Under the pieces are notes generated by a model. It saw nothing but the letters and a program-made list of their open reading frames with translations. It did no database searches and had not been told where the DNA came from. Shown here piece after piece: positions 1-6,196 of a stretch of DNA of 6,862 nucleotides (position 1 is the first letter of the stretch; every line of letters begins with the position of its first letter). The position numbers and the translations under genes are program-made. This DNA is from an uncultured Tissierellia bacterium (GTDB lineage: Bacteria > Bacillota > Clostridia > Tissierellales > Peptoniphilaceae), in assembly GCA_937923265.1 (NCBI GenBank), contig CALAJY010000040.1, forward strand, positions 1-6,862. The letters run 5' to 3'.

Positions 1-117
1 GACTTTCCCAGGGGAACTGCACCCTGGGAAATCCCCTTTTTCGCACTTTCCCAGGGGACCCCGACCCTGGGAAATCTCCTTTTTCGTACTTTCCCGGGGG
101 CCCTGCACCCTGGGAAA
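1..117. repeat. Left array of 43-bp hairpin repeat (three units, continues beyond window)
   Basis: Three units begin at 4, 47 and 90, an exact 43-bp period. Each has arm TTTCCCAGGG (third unit TTTCCCGGGG), an 8-nt loop that varies (GAACTGCA, GACCCCGA, GCCCTGCA) and the complementary arm CCCTGGGAAA, 28 nt in all. A 15-nt linker follows: TCCCCTTTTTCGCAC at 32-46 and TCTCCTTTTTCGTAC at 75-89. The third linker (from 118) is degenerate, so the array decays into the unique sequence to its right. Bases 1-3 look like the end of another linker, so the array probably extends to the left. Linkers are near-identical and loops are the variable part, which fits a REP/BIME-like or minisatellite element rather than CRISPR. 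The same family occurs in reverse orientation at 6677-6862. Confidence 0.93.
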
Positions 118-192
118 CCCCCTATTTCCTAAAATGGAACTCGTTTTCGGTTTATCTTCGAATTGACATCCACTGACGCAGTCGACTTCTTG

Positions 193-296
193 CCATTCGT
201 CTTCGTGCTTCCCACTCGTCTCATGGGAAGTCTTAGCGAATGGAATGGTGAACCAACCCGCTCACTGCTTCGCTGCTCGCTTGTTGGACCATTCCA
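193..296. repeat. Nested inverted repeats upstream of the nuclease-fold gene
   Basis: Several complementary arms are packed here. CCATTCG (193-199) pairs with CGAATGG (237-243), and CTTCCCA (208-214) with TGGGAAG (224-230) inside it. A second hairpin pairs TGGAATGGT (241-249) with ACCATTCCA (288-296), and CCAAC (253-257) with GTTGG (283-287), around a GCTTCGCTGCTCGC-rich loop. The two structures share bases 241-243 and so could be alternatives. This could be a structured 5' leader or a remnant of a palindromic element. No riboswitch family was recognised. The remainder of 118-424 shows no gene and no promoter I would defend. Confidence 0.4.
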
Positions 297-299
297 CTC

Positions 300-309
300 T
301 TTCCCAGGG
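300..309. repeat. Solo half-unit of the 43-bp repeat
   Basis: TTTCCCAGGG followed by GA matches the left arm of the repeat exactly. The right arm and linker are absent: the next bases are ctttgtaaaaag. It lies directly after the hairpin that ends at 296. A chance 10-mer match cannot be excluded, but the copy is in the same orientation as the left array. Confidence 0.5.
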
Positions 310-424
310 GACTTTGTAAAAAGCAGTGATTACCGAAAAAATGAACTAAAATGTGGAAATTCTGAACCTCCATGTGACAGCATTTATGAGAAGATAAAAA
401 TGGAAAAAACATGGAGAGGTAGTA

Positions 425-1234
425 ATGGATAAACAGGAAAATAATCAACCAATGCATGAACAGATTAAGCAATTAAAGTTACAGCTAAAAGAACTTCCGT
501 CGAAACGGCTTGACGGTCGGCTTGAAATTAAGACAAACAGCTCGAGGCCGGAATATTTTCATTGTTATGTAAGGGATGGAATCATCCATAAGGATTACAT
601 TCCCAAATCTCAGATACAGAAGGCGAAGTGCTTAGCACAACAGAGTTACCAGGATCATATACAGCATCTTTTAGATGAATTGTCGCATAAAAAAAATATG
701 ACCCTTGAAACTTTCAACGCAGAAATTGATTCTGTATACATGCAAATGCACCCTCTGCGAAGAGCTCTTGTAACGCCAGTGCGCGTCTCTTCCGAGGAAC
801 AGTTTGAATTGTGGAAAAAGCGAGGCTTTCAAGCTTTAGCATTTCGAGAGAATGATCCGGCAGGAATCATAACGAATCGTAACGAGCGAGTGCGTTCTAA
901 ATCAGAAAAAATCTTAGCGGATTTATTTGCTGCCGAGGGAATATTTTATAAGTACGAATGCCCGTTATACCTGCAGAATAATGTCATTTTCTATCCCGAC
1001 TTCACTTTTTATAATCCCAAAACGCAGCAGGAAATTTACTGGGAGCACTTCGGTAGAATGGATCTCTCCGAATATTCAATAAAATTCGTTACAAAGATTC
1101 GCCTTTATGAAGAAAATGGAATTTATTTGGGAAATCAGCTAATCACGACCTATGAAGGCGGCAGCTTGGTAATAGACACCAAGCGTGCACTACAATTGAT
1201 TGAACGATTTGACCTTCGCCTCTGTTCCATTTAA
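425..1234 (+). CDS. PD-(D/E)XK nuclease-fold protein, function unknown
   Basis: This 269-residue soluble protein has no signal peptide or membrane segment. The first ~90 residues are charged and helical (a Lys/Gln-rich start, then the YFHCYVRDG strand region at 44-52), perhaps a binding or coiled-coil part. The second half carries a PD-(D/E)XK-like core: E161 in the SEKIL helix, P191-D192 in the YPDF strand, and E207 in the YWEHFG strand. The usual Lys of the E-x-K motif is missing (E207-H208-F209). K220 or K224 in the following helix could stand in for it. I recognise the layout from small stand-alone proteins common in Bacillota whose substrate is not known. The start is supported by GGAGAGG at 413-419, five bases before the ATG. 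G+C is near 40% on sampled lines, below the transporter genes (high 50s), which hints at separate ancestry. The gene stands alone between repeat-rich spacers, with no methylase or partner, so a restriction role is not supported. The fold call is fairly sure; nuclease activity is only inferred. Confidence 0.85.
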   Translation: MDKQENNQPMHEQIKQLKLQLKELPSKRLDGRLEIKTNSSRPEYFHCYVRDGIIHKDYIPKSQIQKAKCLAQQSYQDHIQHLLDELSHKKNMTLETFNAEIDSVYMQMHPLRRALVTPVRVSSEEQFELWKKRGFQALAFRENDPAGIITNRNERVRSKSEKILADLFAAEGIFYKYECPLYLQNNVIFYPDFTFYNPKTQQEIYWEHFGRMDLSEYSIKFVTKIRLYEENGIYLGNQLITTYEGGSLVIDTKRALQLIERFDLRLCSI

Positions 1235-1325
1235 TCAATTGGATTATTTCTTCTATTTGAAAATCCTTCCTATTCGCGCCACTCTTTGCCATTTAAGCGG
1301 GTCATGATTTCTGCACTTCTTACTC

Positions 1326-1390
1326 TTTCCCATGGGATCCGTACCCTGAGAAATCCCCTTTTTCGCTCTTTCCCAGGGGACACCCCCCTG
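1326..1390. repeat. Degenerate 1.5-unit copy of the 43-bp repeat
   Basis: The first unit is 1326-1353: arm TTTCCCATGG, loop GATCCGTA, arm CCCTGAGAAA with two arm mismatches against the consensus. The linker TCCCCTTTTTCGCTC (1354-1368) is intact. A second unit starts exactly 43 bp later at 1369 (TTTCCCAGGG) but breaks after CCCTG at 1390 into pyrimidine-rich sequence resembling a linker (CCTTTCGCTC). Orientation matches the left array. This lies in the 331-bp gene-free spacer 1235-1565, downstream of the nuclease-fold gene and downstream of the convergent regulator gene. No clear U-tract terminator was found for either gene there. Confidence 0.8.
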
Positions 1391-1425
1391 CCTTTCGCTC
1401 GCTTTCTCCGCTTAGCCAGTGTCCC

Positions 1426-1547
1426 CCGGTCGGCCGCTCCCCGCGTACAGCCCCTCCTGCTTTTACACTTTCCCGCCCCTGATTATCCTCGGTTTTAGCC
1501 GCCTCCCTCTCCCGTTCCCAGGGGACTCCGGTCGGCCGCTCCCTGCG
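1426..1547. repeat. GC-rich 20-bp direct repeat pair with a partial 43-bp repeat arm
   Basis: CCGGTCGGCCGCTCCCCGCG at 1426-1445 recurs at 1528-1547 with one change (C to T near the end), 102 bp apart. The second copy is preceded by TTCCCAGGGGACT at 1515-1527, a 43-bp repeat arm. The first is preceded by CCAGTGTCCC, which looks like a worn version of the same context. So about 35 bp may have been duplicated together. The stretch is strongly pyrimidine-rich on the + strand. No gene is seen. Confidence 0.7.
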
Positions 1548-1565
1548 CAGGATGCTCCCGATACA

Positions 1566-2288
1566 TCAGGTCACGGTGAACATGTTGTAGAACTTGAGCA
1601 TCTGAATATCGCACTTGTTCAATTTCAGGCGCTTTACCAGGGAGCTGCTCTTCTCTTTTTGGGTCTTGGATACGAGAATCTTGAAGGTCACGGGCATGAG
1701 GGGACGGGAGGAAACGCCGGAGAAGTAGGCAAACTTCTCCTGATCATGGTTGTAGTTGGCGGGGATGATGATTTTCAGCTCCTCCATGGCCATGCTGGTG
1801 TTTTGCAGATTGAAAATGCTGATGACATCATAGTGAATGAGCTGGCCGCGATAGCGATACTCGCAGAGGTGGTAGCGGTCCATGCTCTCGATGTTATAGT
1901 AGAGCCGGGTGCCGAAGGAGCCTTCCTGACGAGGGAGGGAATCGATGACGAGAAGGGACTGGTTCAGGGACTTGTTGCGCCCATCATAGAAATAGAAAAA
2001 AAGCCGATCAACATCTTTGAAAAAATTGGGAACGGCCAGGGGATGAGGGGACTCCTGCTTGGTTTCCTGCAGGTCCTCCTCCATGAAGAGCAGCTGGTCC
2101 ATGGTGACATGGAGGGCCTTGGCAATCTCATAAAGGGTCTGCACATCCATGATAATCTGGCCGCTCTCGTACTTCGCGACTGTGGCCTTCCCCTTGTTAA
2201 TCAGGATGCCGAGCTCTCCCTGGGTCATGTGATGCTGTTTCCGATAGAAGCGAATGTTTTGGCCGAGGGCAAGGGTTATGGTATTCAT
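1566..2288 (-). CDS. XRE-family helix-turn-helix transcriptional regulator
   Basis: The 240-residue cytoplasmic protein has a classic Cro/C1-type HTH at residues 8-67: LGQNIRFYRKQHHMTQGELG, then KATVAKYESGQ (recognition region) and LYEIAKALHVTMDQLL. A short acidic linker (70-85) leads to a C-terminal domain (about 88-208) rich in beta-like stretches (LFFYFYDG, TRLYYNIESMD, YRYRGQLIHYDV, LKIIIPANY). This may sense a ligand or mediate oligomerisation; I recognise the arrangement from Bacillota regulators but know no ligand. The tail is basic (KTQKEKSSSLVKRLK). The start is fixed by AGGAGA (complement of 2293-2298), four bases before the ATG. A near-consensus promoter precedes it. The gene is divergent from the URO-D/permease operon, so it is the obvious candidate regulator of that operon and of itself; this is inference from position. 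The target is not shown by the sequence. Confidence 0.93.
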   Translation of the reverse strand: MNTITLALGQNIRFYRKQHHMTQGELGILINKGKATVAKYESGQIIMDVQTLYEIAKALHVTMDQLLFMEEDLQETKQESPHPLAVPNFFKDVDRLFFYFYDGRNKSLNQSLLVIDSLPRQEGSFGTRLYYNIESMDRYHLCEYRYRGQLIHYDVISIFNLQNTSMAMEELKIIIPANYNHDQEKFAYFSGVSSRPLMPVTFKILVSKTQKEKSSSLVKRLKLNKCDIQMLKFYNMFTVT

Positions 2289-2347
2289 AAAATCTCCTAC
2301 AAATAGACTGATGTATTCAACCGATCAAAAAATTACAATATAAGCTA

Positions 2348-2376
2348 ATTATAGGTGAAAAGAGTCGAATAATCAA
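2348..2376 (-). promoter_or_regulatory. Sigma-A-type promoter for the XRE regulator
   Basis: Read on the minus strand: -35 TTGATT (complement of 2371-2376), a 17-bp spacer, then a perfect -10 TATAAT (complement of 2348-2353). The predicted start is near 2341, giving a leader of about 50 nt before the ATG at 2288. Spacing is ideal and the strand and position fit the downstream gene. Confidence 0.7.
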
Positions 2377-2380
2377 TTTT

Positions 2381-2422
2381 AAAGAAACTTTCTTTGGAAT
2401 TCTTCAAAAAATAGGAAACTTT
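2381..2422. promoter_or_regulatory. Candidate operator: 15-bp palindrome and GAAACTTT direct repeats
   Basis: AAAGAAACTTTCTTT at 2381-2395 is a perfect palindrome around a central C. It lies just upstream of the regulator's -35 box. Its core GAAACTTT (2384-2391) recurs at 2415-2422, 31 bp away, about three helical turns, which would place two sites on the same DNA face between the divergent promoters. This is a plausible binding site for the adjacent XRE protein, but AT-rich sequence yields such motifs by chance and no footprint is known. Confidence 0.35.
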
Positions 2423-2428
2423 ATCATT

Positions 2429-2456
2429 TTTTCATCTTTATAAACATCTATATAAT
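2429..2456 (+). promoter_or_regulatory. Candidate promoter P1 for the URO-D/permease operon
   Basis: A perfect -10 TATAAT at 2451-2456 is preceded at 16 bp by TTTTCA (2429-2434), which matches four of six bases of TTGACA. The start would be near 2463, giving a 5' leader of about 405 nt. The region is AT-rich, so the match is suggestive only. The palindrome at 2466-2475 would sit right at the start of the transcript. Confidence 0.42.
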
Positions 2457-2465
2457 AAACCCCAT

Positions 2466-2475
2466 AAGTGCACTT
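2466..2475. promoter_or_regulatory. 10-bp palindrome AAGTGCACTT, candidate operator
   Basis: This perfect palindrome lies just downstream of the predicted P1 start and about 30 bp upstream of the second -10 (2511). That is a position from which a repressor would block P1. It differs from the 2381 palindrome, so if real it may bind a different protein. Short palindromes can occur by chance. Confidence 0.3.
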
Positions 2476-2507
2476 TCATAAGGTCCAAGTGATAAATTGA
2501 GGAAATA

Positions 2508-2516
2508 TGTTACAAT
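2508..2516 (+). promoter_or_regulatory. Candidate promoter P2 (extended -10) for the operon
   Basis: TGTTACAAT matches the extended -10 form TG-N-TATAAT with one change. The -35 region at proper spacing (2488-2493, AGTGAT) is poor, which is tolerated when the TG extension is present. The start would be near 2523, about 345 nt before the URO-D ATG. It may be an alternative to P1 or the main promoter. Confidence 0.42.
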
Positions 2517-2522
2517 AATAAA

Positions 2523-2867
2523 ACATTGCAACAGGGAATTTCCCCTTGCTGTGAAAAAAGATGTATGAAGAGGACGCCAAGGGACATCGCCGGGAATCCG
2601 GATTCTCGGCTAGCCTGTGAATTTACAGAAGGAAGCGACACTTGCAAAACAGTTTCTTTCCGTGAACGTCTCTTGGCCAACTCCTTCCATCTTCCCTGAG
2701 CGAAAATCTGACACCTTACGAATGCAGAACATTTCGGTGAACGTTTTCCCCGGGTAGGGCCCTCTTTCCGACGGCCTTTCCCGGGGAGGAAAAGGGATCC
2801 GCGCTCATTTGGACCATGAGGGAACCGGTGGTTCCCCGAAGAAACGTTAAAGATTAAGGAGGAAACA
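2523..2867 (+). promoter_or_regulatory. Long structured 5' leader of the URO-D/permease operon
   Basis: No convincing gene lies here, but there are several hairpins. A 9-bp stem spans 2589-2610 (GCCG...CGGC outside, GAAT...ATTC inside, one G-T pair, loop CCGG). A strong 39-nt hairpin spans 2748-2786: outer CCCCGGG/CCCGGGG, one T-T mismatch, then about six inner pairs around GGCC/GGCC. A 7-bp hairpin GGGAACC/GGTTCCC with a 3-nt loop spans 2820-2836, about 20 nt upstream of the ribosome binding site AAGGAGG (2856-2862). CTCCTT at 2681-2686 is complementary to that site. GTGAACGT occurs at 2662 and 2737. A 19-codon frame (2561-2620) has no good ribosome site. No U-tract was found after any hairpin, so if this leader regulates, translation control is more likely than attenuation. 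No known riboswitch was recognised. Confidence 0.4.
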
Positions 2868-3896
2868 ATGGTATCAAAAAGAGAAAGACTGGAAGCCGTG
2901 CTCCAAGGAAAAAAAGCGGACAGAGTTCCGGTTTCTGCCTGGCGGCATTTTACCGAAGACGAACACAGTGGAGCAAAGCGTTGGGCGGACTGTATGGTGA
3001 AATTCCAGAAGGAATATGACTGGGATTTCCTCAAGCTGCAACCGCGAGCTTCCCTGTTCTGTGAGGCCTGGGGTCAGGAATATGACTACGACAACTACGG
3101 GAACAATGTGGTAGCCCCCTGCACCAAGCACCTTTTGGACTATGACAACCTGCAGGAAGATCTGAAGAAAATCACGGTCGTGAAGGACTCCCCCGTCTTT
3201 GAGGATGCCTTGGAAGGCGTGAAATTAGCGGTGGAAGCCCTGCCTGATGTTCCGGTGATTCAGACCATCTTCTGCCCCGGTGCGATCTTTGAAATGTTCT
3301 TTGGCGCCCTGCCTTCCGGTCGTTATCGGGAGACCTCGAGAGTCGGCGGTATCGTGGAGGCCATTGAGAGATACCCGGAAGAAACCGCGCAGGCCATGCA
3401 GAACATCACCGACAGCCTGATCCACTATGGAAAGCAATTAAAGGAAGTGGGCTGCTATGGGGTCTTCTATAGCTCGGCCGCACTGGCTCGGGATGGCTAT
3501 CTCACCGAGGAAGAGTGGGAAAAATACGTCAAGAAGTATGACCTCCAGATCATCGAGGCGCTCAAGCCCATGAAGGTCATGCTCCACACCTGCGGAATTC
3601 ACTCCAATCCGGAGCGGTTTAATGCTTACCCCATCGATATCCTCCATTGGGCAGACTCTGCGGATGGCAACCCGAAGCTCAATACCGGAAAAGATTTCTT
3701 ACGCAAGGCAATCCCTGCCGGTGGTTGCGATGAGCGAATCTTTGGCAAGGATCAGGAAGAAAAAGTGGCCGAACTGTGCCGGGAAACGTTGGAGAAAATG
3801 GGTGACCAGCCCTTCATCCTCAGCCCTGACTGCTCGGTTTCCGTGAAATCCACCGATGCCGAATTGAAAGCCTTGCGGAATGCTGTTGAAAAGTAA
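2868..3896 (+). CDS. URO-D superfamily protein, MtaA/CmuA-like methyltransferase candidate
   Basis: This 342-residue cytoplasmic protein is close to the usual length of the family. The N-terminus reads RERLEAVLQGKKADRVPV (5-22), the typical opening of URO-D-like proteins outside haem synthesis. A TIM-barrel pattern follows: DFLKLQPR (53-60), VIQTIFCPGA (130-139), YGVFYSSAA (197-205). The zinc-site pattern of cobamide-dependent methyltransferases is present: H240-T-C242 in VMLHTCG, and C322 in ILSPDCSVS, followed by a helix like that of MtaA/MtbA. Those enzymes move a methyl group between a corrinoid protein and a thiol. The conserved N-terminal RQAGR signature of true HemE is absent, so coproporphyrinogen synthesis is unlikely. 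The start is fixed by AAGGAGG at 2856-2862, five bases before the ATG. The permease gene follows 19 bp after the stop, so the two are almost surely cotranscribed. No corrinoid-binding protein or activase is in view. The family call is sure; the reaction is not. Confidence 0.95.
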   Translation: MVSKRERLEAVLQGKKADRVPVSAWRHFTEDEHSGAKRWADCMVKFQKEYDWDFLKLQPRASLFCEAWGQEYDYDNYGNNVVAPCTKHLLDYDNLQEDLKKITVVKDSPVFEDALEGVKLAVEALPDVPVIQTIFCPGAIFEMFFGALPSGRYRETSRVGGIVEAIERYPEETAQAMQNITDSLIHYGKQLKEVGCYGVFYSSAALARDGYLTEEEWEKYVKKYDLQIIEALKPMKVMLHTCGIHSNPERFNAYPIDILHWADSADGNPKLNTGKDFLRKAIPAGGCDERIFGKDQEEKVAELCRETLEKMGDQPFILSPDCSVSVKSTDAELKALRNAVEK

Positions 3897-3915
3897 CTGA
3901 ATGTAGGAGAAAACT

Positions 3916-5157
3916 ATGAGTTTACAAGCAATTATCACTTGCGTCATCTTTGTCGCTACGGTGCTGCTCCTGATTTTCCAGCCCATCCCCGTAGTGATCA
4001 TCGGAGCGGCCATTCCGGCCGTTCTCGCCTCTTTTGGGATCATCAGTCCCAAAACGGCCTATGCGGACTTTTCCAATACCACCGTTGTGTTCGTTGTGGT
4101 CTTTTGTATCATCGGTGAGGCCTTCTTCAAGACCGGCCTTGCGGACTATCTGGGCACCAAGGTCATCGGCCTTTTGGGAAAGAATGAGAAGGGCCTGCTC
4201 TTGGGAACCGGAATTGTAGCGGGCGGAATGTCCGGTTTCTTGAATGATACGGGATCCACCGCCTGCATGATGCCCATTGTGAGCTCCATGGCCAAAAAGT
4301 CCGGAGTAAAACGGTCCAAACTCCTGATGGCCCTGTCTTACTTTGCCTCCCTGGGAGGAACCCTGACCCTAGCCGGCACCACGCCCCACATTGTCGCCAA
4401 CGGGATCATGAAGGAATCCGGTTTGCGGGAGTTTGCCTTCTTTGAGTACACCAAGATCGGTCTCCCCCTCCTGATCCTGGGCATCATCTACATGATGTTC
4501 ATCGGTGCGAAGATGCTTCCGGACCGGGACGACGGCATCAACGTTACGGGAGAAAACGCAGAGAAGCGGGTCAACAAGATGCCCATCTGTGCGGCCATCT
4601 TCGTCCTCACCATTATCGCCATGGCCTCCGGCATTGTGCCCATCGCCGTTGCCGGTGTCTTTGGTGCCATCCTGGTCGTATTAACCGGCTGCATCACCGT
4701 CAAGGAAGCCCTGGCCGTGACCCCGGTCACCACCATCTTCCTGGTTGGAGGAATCTTCCCCTTGAGCTCGGCCCTGGTAAAGACCGGTGCTGCCAAGTAC
4801 ATTGTGGGTCTCCTGGGACCCTCCCTGTCCAGCCTGCCCCCCTTCATCCTGCTCTTAGCCATTGCCGCCCTGCAGCTCATCACCACCCAGTTCCTGATGA
4901 ACTCCTCGGCAACGGTTTTGGTGCTGCCCATCGCCATCATGTGCTGCAAGGCCGCCGGCATTGACCCCTTGGCAGGAGCCATGGTCGTCAGCATCTGCGC
5001 CTCCGGTGCCTTCGCTTCCCCCTTCGGTTCGGGAAACAACCTGATCGTCATGGAAGCCGGTGGCTACAGCGTCAAGGACTACGTGAAGTGTGGTCTGCCC
5101 CTCACGGCCCTCTTTGGTCTGGCAACCACCATCCTCTGCTACTTCTTCTATATTTAG
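3916..5157 (+). CDS. SLC13/DASS (ArsB/NhaD-like) family anion permease
   Basis: This 413-residue inner-membrane protein has about 11-12 hydrophobic segments (for example 4-22, 55-73, 95-118, 180-198, 225-258, 306-326, 390-411). It shows the internal two-fold repeat of the ion transporter superfamily. The first half has FLNDTGSTACMMPI (108-121) and LAGTTPHIVANG (152-163). The second has FLMNSSATVLVLPIA (326-340) and FASPFGSGNNLIVM (366-379). These paired Asn/Ser/Thr/Gly-rich re-entrant loops form the cation- and anion-binding sites in DASS carriers, which move dicarboxylates, sulfate or similar anions, usually with sodium. The protein is on the short side for DASS but appears complete. The start has TAGGAGA at 3904-3910, five bases upstream. 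It is the second gene of an operon with the URO-D/MtaA-like gene, and a terminator follows. The substrate is probably what the upstream enzyme uses or produces (inference). Arsenite efflux is unlikely, as no ars genes are nearby. Confidence 0.95.
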   Translation: MSLQAIITCVIFVATVLLLIFQPIPVVIIGAAIPAVLASFGIISPKTAYADFSNTTVVFVVVFCIIGEAFFKTGLADYLGTKVIGLLGKNEKGLLLGTGIVAGGMSGFLNDTGSTACMMPIVSSMAKKSGVKRSKLLMALSYFASLGGTLTLAGTTPHIVANGIMKESGLREFAFFEYTKIGLPLLILGIIYMMFIGAKMLPDRDDGINVTGENAEKRVNKMPICAAIFVLTIIAMASGIVPIAVAGVFGAILVVLTGCITVKEALAVTPVTTIFLVGGIFPLSSALVKTGAAKYIVGLLGPSLSSLPPFILLLAIAALQLITTQFLMNSSATVLVLPIAIMCCKAAGIDPLAGAMVVSICASGAFASPFGSGNNLIVMEAGGYSVKDYVKCGLPLTALFGLATTILCYFFYI

Positions 5158-5197
5158 TTTCGAAGAAGTGCCAATCATTTTATCGGAAGCAAGAAAT

Positions 5198-5236
5198 TAC
5201 GGCTGGAGTCTCTCATGACCCCAGCCGTATCTTTTT
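5198..5236 (+). terminator. Intrinsic terminator of the URO-D/permease operon
   Basis: A 9-bp perfect stem TACGGCTGG (5198-5206) / CCAGCCGTA (5221-5229) encloses a 14-nt loop with an inner GTC/GAC pairing. It is followed by TCTTTTT at 5230-5236. It begins 40 bp after the permease stop. The run continues into AAAAAA, so part of the hairpin could also act weakly in reverse. It separates the operon from the EamA gene. Confidence 0.9.
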
Positions 5237-5329
5237 AAAAAAGCCGCCTCTTCCTGGCATTTTTCCGTGAAAACAGCTATCCTGTTAATAGTCGTTTACA
5301 AGAAATTAGAAATACGAGGTTCATTCACT

Positions 5330-6196
5330 ATGAAATCAAACTACACCAAAGGAATTATTTCCATCATCCTATCCGCCCTCGGCTTTGCCGGCATGGCGTT
5401 TTTTGTAAAATTAAGTGGCGATGTGCCCATCCTGCAGAAGGCGGTTTTCCGGAACATGGTGACCCTGGTCTACTCCTTTGTTCTCATCGCCCATGCCCAT
5501 GTTGGCCTCGGCCTCTCCCCAAAGCACCGGCTTCCCATGTTGGGGCGCTGCCTCTTTGGCACCATCGGCTTTCTCGCCAACTTCCTCGCCATTGAACACC
5601 TGAACCTGGGTGATGCCAGCATCCTCCAAAAGATGGCCCCCTTCTTTGCCATCGTCATGTCCATCTTCATTCTCAACGAGAAGCCCAACAAGCTCGCCAT
5701 CATCTGCATCTTCACGGCCCTCATCGGTGCGGCCTTCGTGGTCAAGCCTACCAGTGGCCTGGTCAGTGTCCCCGCCCTCATCGGCCTCCTCGGTGGCTTC
5801 TGCGGCGGCACCGCCTACACCTTTGTTCGGCGCCTGGGCACCGATGGCGTGAACGGAAACGTGATCATCTTCTACTTCTCCATTTCCTCCGTTCTCGCCC
5901 TCCTTCCCTTTGTCCTCCTGAACTTCCAGCCCATGACCCTCCAACAGACGGTCCTCCTCCTTCTCGCCGGTCTCTGTGCCGTCGTGGGTCAGGTCTTTGT
6001 CACCAAGGCCTACTCCTATGCTCCCGCCAAAGAGATCTCCGTCTTCGATTACACCCAGGTCATCTTCGCCGCCCTCCTCGGCATTATCTTCCTCAGTGAA
6101 GTCCCCGACCTCTACAGCATTATCGGCTACGTGATCATCATTGCTACCGCCCTGATCAAGTGGAACTTCGACCGCAAGGAACAGAAGACCGCCTAG
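5330..6196 (+). CDS. EamA/DMT-superfamily transporter (10-TM exporter/permease)
   Basis: The 288-residue inner-membrane protein has two tandem EamA domains, roughly residues 5-139 and 147-278, each of about five hydrophobic helices. Domain 1 ends with the family-like run NFLAIEHLNLGDASILQKMA (84-103), then FAIVMSIFILNEKP. Domain 2 repeats it as AYSYAPAKEISVFDYTQVIF (227-246), then LLGIIFLSEVPD. EamA proteins commonly export amino acids or other metabolites; the substrate here cannot be told. I chose the ATG at 5330, with GAGG at 5316-5319, because the longer GTG start at 5267 has no ribosome site and adds 21 residues atypical of the family. Third codon positions are very C-rich, which leaves a long open frame on the opposite strand that is not a gene. 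A terminator separates it from the upstream operon, so it probably has its own promoter, though I found no clear one in 5237-5329. Confidence 0.95.
   Translation: MKSNYTKGIISIILSALGFAGMAFFVKLSGDVPILQKAVFRNMVTLVYSFVLIAHAHVGLGLSPKHRLPMLGRCLFGTIGFLANFLAIEHLNLGDASILQKMAPFFAIVMSIFILNEKPNKLAIICIFTALIGAAFVVKPTSGLVSVPALIGLLGGFCGGTAYTFVRRLGTDGVNGNVIIFYFSISSVLALLPFVLLNFQPMTLQQTVLLLLAGLCAVVGQVFVTKAYSYAPAKEISVFDYTQVIFAALLGIIFLSEVPDLYSIIGYVIIIATALIKWNFDRKEQKTA

Noticed and set aside
163..191. Promoter with a perfect TTGACA -35 at 163-168
   Set aside because: The base positions 17 bp downstream read CTTCTT, which is not a -10 box, and the following bases are part of the hairpin region.
1419..2306. 295-codon open frame on the + strand across the XRE gene
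   Set aside because: It is antisense to a gene with a clear HTH domain, ribosome site and promoter. Its own product is low-complexity and matches no family I know.
2581..2850. Cobalamin riboswitch or standard T-box
   Set aside because: GGGAATCC and CGGTGGTTCCCCG give partial resemblance, but the B12-box context and the stem I / terminator architecture of a T-box could not be found.
2868..3896. hemE (uroporphyrinogen decarboxylase of haem synthesis)
   Set aside because: The N-terminal RQAGR-type signature is missing and the H-x-C...C zinc motif of methyltransferase relatives is present. No haem genes are nearby.
3916..5157. Arsenite efflux pump ArsB
   Set aside because: Both belong to the same broad superfamily, but no arsR, arsC or arsA is nearby and the operon partner is a URO-D-type enzyme.
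5267..5329. Longer EamA start at the GTG at 5267
   Set aside because: There is no ribosome site before it. The extra 21 residues are not EamA-like, and the ATG at 5330 has GAGG at usable spacing.
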